Source: DASRHK01 sp963776465 | Lineage (GTDB): Bacteria; Pseudomonadota; Gammaproteobacteria; Nevskiales; Nevskiaceae | Length of the DNA: 64,000 nucleotides | NCBI GenBank assembly: GCA_963776465.1 | Contig: CAVZMV010000002.1 | Coordinates: 2,356,001-2,420,000, forward strand | Direction of reading: 5' to 3' | Shown here: one piece after another, positions 59,649 to 64,000 of the stretch | Layout of the letters: every line of letters begins with the position of its first letter | Numbering within the stretch: position 1 is the first letter of the stretch | Notes under the pieces: generated by a model | Seen by the model: only the letters and a program-made list of their open reading frames with translations | Database searches by the model: none | Told to the model about the DNA's origin: nothing | Made by a program: the position numbers and the translations under genes

Positions 59649-60710
59649 TCAGGGTTTCCGAACGCGCTCTGGGCTGATCCCACTGAATAGATGCTGCGCA
59701 GCTTGCTTCGCCGCCAGGTCGGCCTGGGGTTCCAGCGGGCTCAAGTGCACGCCTTCATCCCCAGCTACGAAAGCGGGGCCGCCTACGTCTTCGTCATAGT
59801 CAGAACCGTCTTCGTTGATCGCGTAGTGCTTGTCCCGGGTCAGATCCGTCCCGACAAGCCGCGCGAGGTATACCCAAATCCAGCATCGGTGCAGATCATT
59901 CCGATCGTAGTCCTCGATGAGATCACGCATCGCTGACGTGTTTCCGGCCTCGGCTGCCTTTGTTAGCCACCGACGAGCTTCGCGCGCGAGACCTAACGGA
60001 CCGGCCACTTCGGCGATTCGCATGGCATCGTCTACCGCTGATTCGTCGATCCGTTCAAGAAAGGCGGGATCACGCGACCGTTCCGCCAAATCCACGAGAG
60101 CGCGCCAGCTTCCGAGGTCGGCCGCGGCTCGGAGGTGGCGGGTATAGCTTTCGGAACGCGACACTTGCATCGCATATTCATCCGCCCACTCTTTTTGCAC
60201 GCCAACCAGGATGCGACCGTCTCGTTCCTGAGAATGCCAATACGACCCGTCACCCCCACGTCTGTCTTCTGCTTGCGCCTCTTCTTCGTTCGCCAGGATT
60301 AACGCAAGAGCGTAGTGAGCCACCGCATTTCCCTTGGATGCGGCTGTATTTAGCCCGTCGAGCAGGAGGGGCGACAGTTCGTCGTCACCGGGGCACTCAA
60401 GCAGCTGATCGACTAATTCGCGAACCGTGATGGCTTGAAGCAAATTCTTCTCGAGGAAGGCCGCAATTTCCGCAGCGGCAATGTCCGCCGTGAGGGCGCG
60501 ATATCCCAATCCAAGACATCGCTCGCGAATAGCGGGGAGTGGAGCTGAAAACTCCGCCTCGTCGTTCTGTCCTTGCGTAATCAGCGCTTCCGAGAGGAGC
60601 GCGGCGTACGATTTGAATCCGAACGAGGCGGCCAGAAGCTCGTAGACGTGAGCTCGCTTGAAGGGGCTACCAGGTACCAGTTTCGAGTTGCTGCTGTGCG
60701 CTGTGCGCAA
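59649..60710 (-). CDS. Sel1-like helical-repeat protein
   Basis: 353 residues as read, from a TTG. Starts with a module FKRAHVYELLAASFGFKSYAAL, then helical repeats of Sel1/TPR style (AAADLGSWRALVDLAERSRD, KAAEAGNTSAMRDLIEDYD). An ATG at 60726 begins MTLREIAHSAQQQLETGT in another frame, which looks like the natural N-terminus; a small indel near 60665-60672 would join them. Cytoplasmic; partner-binding role inferred. Confidence 0.65.
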   Translation of the reverse strand: MRTAHSSNSKLVPGSPFKRAHVYELLAASFGFKSYAALLSEALITQGQNDEAEFSAPLPAIRERCLGLGYRALTADIAAAEIAAFLEKNLLQAITVRELVDQLLECPGDDELSPLLLDGLNTAASKGNAVAHYALALILANEEEAQAEDRRGGDGSYWHSQERDGRILVGVQKEWADEYAMQVSRSESYTRHLRAAADLGSWRALVDLAERSRDPAFLERIDESAVDDAMRIAEVAGPLGLAREARRWLTKAAEAGNTSAMRDLIEDYDRNDLHRCWIWVYLARLVGTDLTRDKHYAINEDGSDYDEDVGGPAFVAGDEGVHLSPLEPQADLAAKQAAQHLFSGISPERVRKP

Positions 60711-60929
60711 TTTCTCTTAGTGTCATGACAAACCTGTTCCTCGACGCCACGTCGATTTCGGGTCAGACGCACACGTTTAAGTCCCCGACGACGAGGCTCA
60801 AAGAGAGGTTGTCGATGGCAGCTAGCAGCGCGCCTTTTTTTACTCGTGTGCAAGTAGGGTGGGCACCCAGGGCGATAGTAGCGCCGGTCACTTGATTGGT
60901 CTAGCCCAGCCTTTCCGCCAGGCCCGCGA

Positions 60930-62255
60930 CTAGGTCAGCTGTTTTAAAAGAGCGTCGTAGTCGTCGCGAAGTTTCTCGTCGGCATCACGAAGCTCCCGAA
61001 CCTTCTTGTGCGCGTGCAGGACAGTCGTATGGTCCTTGCCGAAGGCGCGCCCAATCTCGGGAAGGCTGTGCTGGGTCAGCTCCTTTGCGAGCGCCATGGC
61101 GATCTGCCGCGGACGGACCAGCGAGCGCGAGCGCTGCTTTGAGTTGAGGTCGGAGACGCGTACTGCGTAGTGCTCGGAGACCTTCTGGATGATGTTGTCG
61201 ATGGTGAGCTGATCGCACGAAGCCTGCCTGCTCTTCAGAGTAGCCCGCGCGAGATCCATGGTGATTGGCTCTCGCGTGAAAAGGACCGAGGCGCTTAGCG
61301 TGTTCAGAGCGCCCACGAGCTCCCGCACCTGGGTGCGCAAGCGCTGAGCGATGAAGAGTGCAACATCGTCCGGCAGGTCGAGGTTCATCTGTCTGGCTCT
61401 GGACTGCAGGATCGCGACGCGAGTCTCCTCGTCGGGACGCTCGATCGACACCGTGAGCCCGGACCCAAAACGGGACTTGAGCCGGTCATCCAGCCCCACC
61501 AAGTCCGTCGGGGAGCGGTCCGACGTCAGGACGATTTGCTTACGGCCGTCAACCAAGGCGTTGAAGGTGTGGAAGAACTCCTCCAGCGTGCGCTCCTTGC
61601 CTACGAAGAAGTGGGTGTCGTCGATAAGAAGGAGATCCACGGTGCGGTAGTGGCGCTTGAAAGCGTCCTGGCTCTTGTTCCGGATCGCATCGATGAACTG
61701 GTTCATCCACTCCTCGGCACCGATCAGGGCTGTACGGGCTCCCGGCCGTGAAGCCACAACCGCGTTGCCGATCGCGTGCATCAGGTGCGTCTTGCCAAGG
61801 CCCGACGCCCCGTGGATGAACAACGGGTTGTAGGTAGCAAGGGATGCGGCGACGTGCTGTGCCGCGGCGCGCGCCCGGTGATTGGTCTTGCCTTCGATGA
61901 ACGTGGCGAAGGTCAGGTCCGAATCCAGCCGCGTCGTCCGCACGGCCGGCCGGGCGGTGGTGGAGGGTGCTTCTGCGAGGGGCCCGGCAGCGGCAACCGG
62001 CAGGGCGTCCGCGGAGCCCACGACAATGTCCGCGGTCAGATCCGGATCGACTCCTTGCTCGAGCGCGCACTGGATTTCCGGGAGCCAGCTCTTGCGGACG
62101 TGCTCCATGACCGTGCGATTGGGCGCCAGGAGCAGCAGCCTGCGCCCCCGCAGGCGCGACTGGAGCGGACGGATCCAGGTGTTGAGCTCCTGGTCGGTTA
62201 GCCGGCCCTCGAGCCTGCGGACGCATTGGGCCCAGGATTGATCTGCGCTGATCAT
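60930..62255 (-). CDS. dnaA: Replication initiator DnaA (solitary copy)
   Basis: 441 residues from ATG 62255. All four domains are visible: domain I (WAQCVRRLEGRLTDQELNTW), linker, AAA+ domain with Walker A GASGLGKTHLM near 149 and Walker B LLIDDTHFF near 210, SRFGSGLTVSIERPD, and domain IV with RPRQIAMALAKELTQHSLPE and KDHTTVLHAH near 406. Close to E. coli DnaA. No dnaN, recF or gyrB follows. Its neighbours are accessory genes, so it is a paralogue or a relocated gene. Confidence 0.9.
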   Translation of the reverse strand: MISADQSWAQCVRRLEGRLTDQELNTWIRPLQSRLRGRRLLLLAPNRTVMEHVRKSWLPEIQCALEQGVDPDLTADIVVGSADALPVAAAGPLAEAPSTTARPAVRTTRLDSDLTFATFIEGKTNHRARAAAQHVAASLATYNPLFIHGASGLGKTHLMHAIGNAVVASRPGARTALIGAEEWMNQFIDAIRNKSQDAFKRHYRTVDLLLIDDTHFFVGKERTLEEFFHTFNALVDGRKQIVLTSDRSPTDLVGLDDRLKSRFGSGLTVSIERPDEETRVAILQSRARQMNLDLPDDVALFIAQRLRTQVRELVGALNTLSASVLFTREPITMDLARATLKSRQASCDQLTIDNIIQKVSEHYAVRVSDLNSKQRSRSLVRPRQIAMALAKELTQHSLPEIGRAFGKDHTTVLHAHKKVRELRDADEKLRDDYDALLKQLT

Positions 62256-62471
62256 CGTGAGGAGCAAGGCGCCGGTTCGGGTGTTACATCCAGAGGAACG
62301 CTCGTCGCCATCGCAATCTCGCTACCGCAAAAACGTCCGGCGGCTATTCCTACACGCGTGTCACACAACCGCAATAGGGATTGGGGAATGCGTAGCCAGG
62401 AAAGAAAATATTTCGCGAATGGTCAGCAAATAATCGGAAGGTCTTGCCATTTGTCGTTCCTCGGAAAAAAT

Positions 62472-62494
62472 GGTCAAAACGCGTTAAAATGACC
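62472..62494 (+). promoter_or_regulatory. Candidate operator of the toxin-antitoxin operon
   Basis: GGTCA at 62472-62476 and TGACC at 62490-62494 flank the palindrome AACGCGTT, 26 bases before the antitoxin ATG. Its position suits autoregulation by a Phd-type antitoxin. Symmetry is imperfect. Confidence 0.4.
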
Positions 62495-62520
62495 GTAAGA
62501 AGGCCGACGGAGCGGGTGAC

Positions 62521-62880
62521 ATGGGCGTGCTGAGGATCGAGGCCACCAAGGCCAAGGCCGGCTTTTCCAAGCTGCCCGAGAAGGCAAGGTCGCGTGACCT
62601 TGAGATCACCAGGCACGGCCGCGTGCAGGGCTACTTCATCGCCCCCGACCAGTACCAGCGCTTGAAGTCGCTGGAGCGCGCCGACGCAACCGAGCTCGAG
62701 CGCCTGGAGCACGAATTCCAGGCCATGGTGAAGCACATGCAGGGCGCCAAGCATCGCAAGGCCGTGGAACTCATCAAACACGTGGACCTGGCCACGATCC
62801 TGGAGGTCGGGGCAAAGCACTCCGCGGGCCGCAAGGCCCACGGCGAGCACGAGCCCCGGCGCAGAAAGAAGCGGGCCTGA
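62521..62880 (+). CDS. Phd/YefM-like antitoxin
   Basis: 119 residues. The N-terminal fold ATKAKAGFSKLPEKARSRDLEITRHGRVQGYFI matches Phd-type DNA-binding antitoxins. The C-terminal half is helical and basic, longer than usual. The stop overlaps the zeta-like toxin ATG (TGATG), the usual coupling for a toxin-antitoxin pair. Confidence 0.8.
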   Translation: MGVLRIEATKAKAGFSKLPEKARSRDLEITRHGRVQGYFIAPDQYQRLKSLERADATELERLEHEFQAMVKHMQGAKHRKAVELIKHVDLATILEVGAKHSAGRKAHGEHEPRRRKKRA

Positions 62881-63494
62881 TGGCGATCCTTGTGGCCTGC
62901 GGGACGAACGGGGCGGGGAAGAGCTCCATCGTGCAGCCATACCTTGCCGCAACCGGCGGCGCCTACTTCAATCCCGACGACTACACCCGCGCGCTGGTGA
63001 AAGCGGGCCTATCGCAGCAGGACGCTAACGGCAGAGCCTGGCAGCGGGGATTCGAGCAGCTGGTGACCGCCATCGACGACGATTACGACTACGCCTTCGA
63101 GACCACCCTTGGCGGCCATGCCATCGCACTGCAGCTGATGCGGGCGCTGGCCATGAAGCGGGAGCTGATCCTCCTCTACGTGGGCCTTGACTCCGTCGAC
63201 CTTCACCTGCGGCGCGTACGCGAGCGCGTCGCACGCGGTGGGCACGACATCGCCGAGGAGGCGATCCGGCGAAGGTACGAAGACAGCCGAAAGAACCTCA
63301 TGTGGTTCATCGGCACCGCCGCGACCGTCCGCGTCTGGGATAACAGCGTGCACAGCCAGGATGGCCGGCCGACCGGCGCCCGGGAGGTGTTCACGGTCAG
63401 GGGTGGCAGGCTGAAGGCCTCCCAGAAGGTCGAGAGCGTTCCGGCCTGGACCACGGCGCTGGTCGCGCGAGCCCGGCGGCTGCGCTTGCTGTAG
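62880..63494 (+). CDS. Zeta-toxin-like kinase
   Basis: 204 residues. P-loop GTNGAGKSS at 8-16, FNPDDYTRAL, FETTLGGH, LLYVGLDSVDLHLRRV, RVARGGHDI and RRRYEDSRKNL follow the zeta-toxin order. Zeta toxins phosphorylate UDP-N-acetylglucosamine and block peptidoglycan synthesis. Pairing with a Phd-like rather than epsilon antitoxin is known in chromosomal systems. Normal length. Confidence 0.85.
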   Translation: MAILVACGTNGAGKSSIVQPYLAATGGAYFNPDDYTRALVKAGLSQQDANGRAWQRGFEQLVTAIDDDYDYAFETTLGGHAIALQLMRALAMKRELILLYVGLDSVDLHLRRVRERVARGGHDIAEEAIRRRYEDSRKNLMWFIGTAATVRVWDNSVHSQDGRPTGAREVFTVRGGRLKASQKVESVPAWTTALVARARRLRLL

Positions 63495-63594
63495 TTGCCC
63501 GGGACCTGTGCAGGTCCGCAGTTGGAAACCATAGACCGGCGAAGACGGGGGCGCCTTGACATTGATATAACCATACGACTAGTCTTATAGGTAT

Positions 63595-63906
63595 ATGAGA
63601 ACCGACCACGTCTCGCATCTCCCGCCACTCTGGGAAGTCTATTCCGGCGTTTTCCGCGCCCTGGGAGATCCCTTGCGACAGAGGATCCTGCTTCTGTTCG
63701 ACCGAAACGAGCGCCTGACCATCAAGCAGATCGTCGACGTCTTCTCGGCCAGTCGGACGAACGTCGTGCATCACCTGGGCGTGCTCGAGGCCGCTGGCGT
63801 GTTGCGGCGCGAGAAGGTAGGCAAGGAGGTACAGCTGTGGATCGACAAGGCGCACTTGCTCGAGGCGATCCGCAAGGTGGCTGGCTTGGTGGCCAAACGG
63901 GTCTGA
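63595..63906 (+). CDS. ArsR-family regulator
   Basis: 103 residues. Winged helix: RALGDPLRQRILLLFDRNE, TIKQIVDVFSASRTNVVHHLGVLEAAGVL, RREKVGKEVQLW. No metal-binding Cys cluster is seen. It is followed 14 bp later by the start of a desaturase-like gene, so they form an operon. TTGACA at 63556 is a candidate -35. Confidence 0.85.
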   Translation: MRTDHVSHLPPLWEVYSGVFRALGDPLRQRILLLFDRNERLTIKQIVDVFSASRTNVVHHLGVLEAAGVLRREKVGKEVQLWIDKAHLLEAIRKVAGLVAKRV

Positions 63907-63920
63907 GAGCCGAGGAACAA

Positions 63921-64000
63921 ATGATCTACATCTTCGCAACGTTTGCTGTGTGCTTCCTGATCGAGAACCTCGTTCCAGGATGGAAGCTGCCTAAAGTGCG
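63921..64000 (+). CDS. Start of probable sterol desaturase/fatty acid hydroxylase gene
   Basis: The first 26 codons from ATG 63921 (GAGGAA upstream) read MIYIFATFAVCFLIENLVPG, a membrane helix followed by WKLPKV, typical of sterol desaturase family N-termini. The rest lies outside the window. Confidence 0.6.
   Translation, partial: MIYIFATFAVCFLIENLVPGWKLPKV

Noticed and set aside
62256..62520. oriC next to dnaA
   Set aside because: The region is AT-richer than average, but I found no cluster of DnaA boxes and no dnaN; not enough to call an origin.

Overview
The window is a high-GC proteobacterial chromosome segment, most likely from a gammaproteobacterium of the Xanthomonadales (Lysobacterales) type. 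This rests on an E. coli-like DnaA, a Xanthomonas-like RpoE, many single-lipobox lipoproteins, a GlyGly-type C-terminal sorting tail, and attC sites of the kind found in Xanthomonas and Pseudomonas integrons. The order-level placement is inference.

Layout. At 0-3.4 kb the 3' end of a GspE/PilB ATPase faces a three-gene minus-strand operon (coiled-coil membrane protein, sulfatase lipoprotein, response regulator). A 45-nt 3' fragment of a tRNA-Met gene at 3.53 kb looks like an att scar opening accessory DNA. From 3.7 to 18 kb come genes typical of mobile or defence islands: an HTH/coiled-coil protein, a ribbon-helix-helix-like protein beside iteron-like repeats, a PD-(D/E)XK-like protein, a GmrSD-type restriction protein, a WYL regulator diverging from three membrane-protein genes, a minimal ATP-dependent DNA ligase, and an AlpA-like double-HTH protein. 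At 18.8-19.4 kb is RpoE with no anti-sigma gene. At 19.8-27.5 kb a TetR gene and two palindromic operators sit between divergent operons that encode only lipoproteins: two SGNH hydrolases, a PHB-depolymerase-like esterase, a GH3 glycosidase and a CalB-like lipase. These look like a surface system for degrading acylated glycans.

From 29.0 to 44.6 kb lies an integron cassette array: 27 cassettes, all read leftward, each followed by an attC site. No IntI is present. The array is in two blocks (20 and 7 cassettes). Each block is headed by a homologous non-attC element of about 240 bp that ends in a GTTRRRY core, so these are candidate attI sites. A TolB-like beta-propeller lipoprotein gene and a truncated attC separate the blocks, and its paralogue flanks the array on the left. 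An IS3-family element has inserted into one attC. Most cassettes encode small exported, lipoprotein or membrane proteins.

From 45.9 kb onward: a tyrosine recombinase of the HSLRAG type next to a 14-bp inverted repeat, an XRE regulator, tandem reprolysin-like metalloproteases (the second frameshifted), a phage-type integrase with an AlpA-like gene and an orphan Xre/MbcA-type antitoxin, a metallo-beta-lactamase plus PD-(D/E)XK-like gene pair, a frameshifted J-domain gene, a Sel1-like gene, a full-length DnaA away from any dnaN, a Phd/zeta toxin-antitoxin pair, and an ArsR regulator before the start of a probable sterol desaturase gene. Short dispersed intergenic repeats recur throughout.

The most unusual parts are the IntI-less array with duplicated head elements, the WYL-controlled membrane operon, the nuclease/MBL pair and the solitary DnaA.
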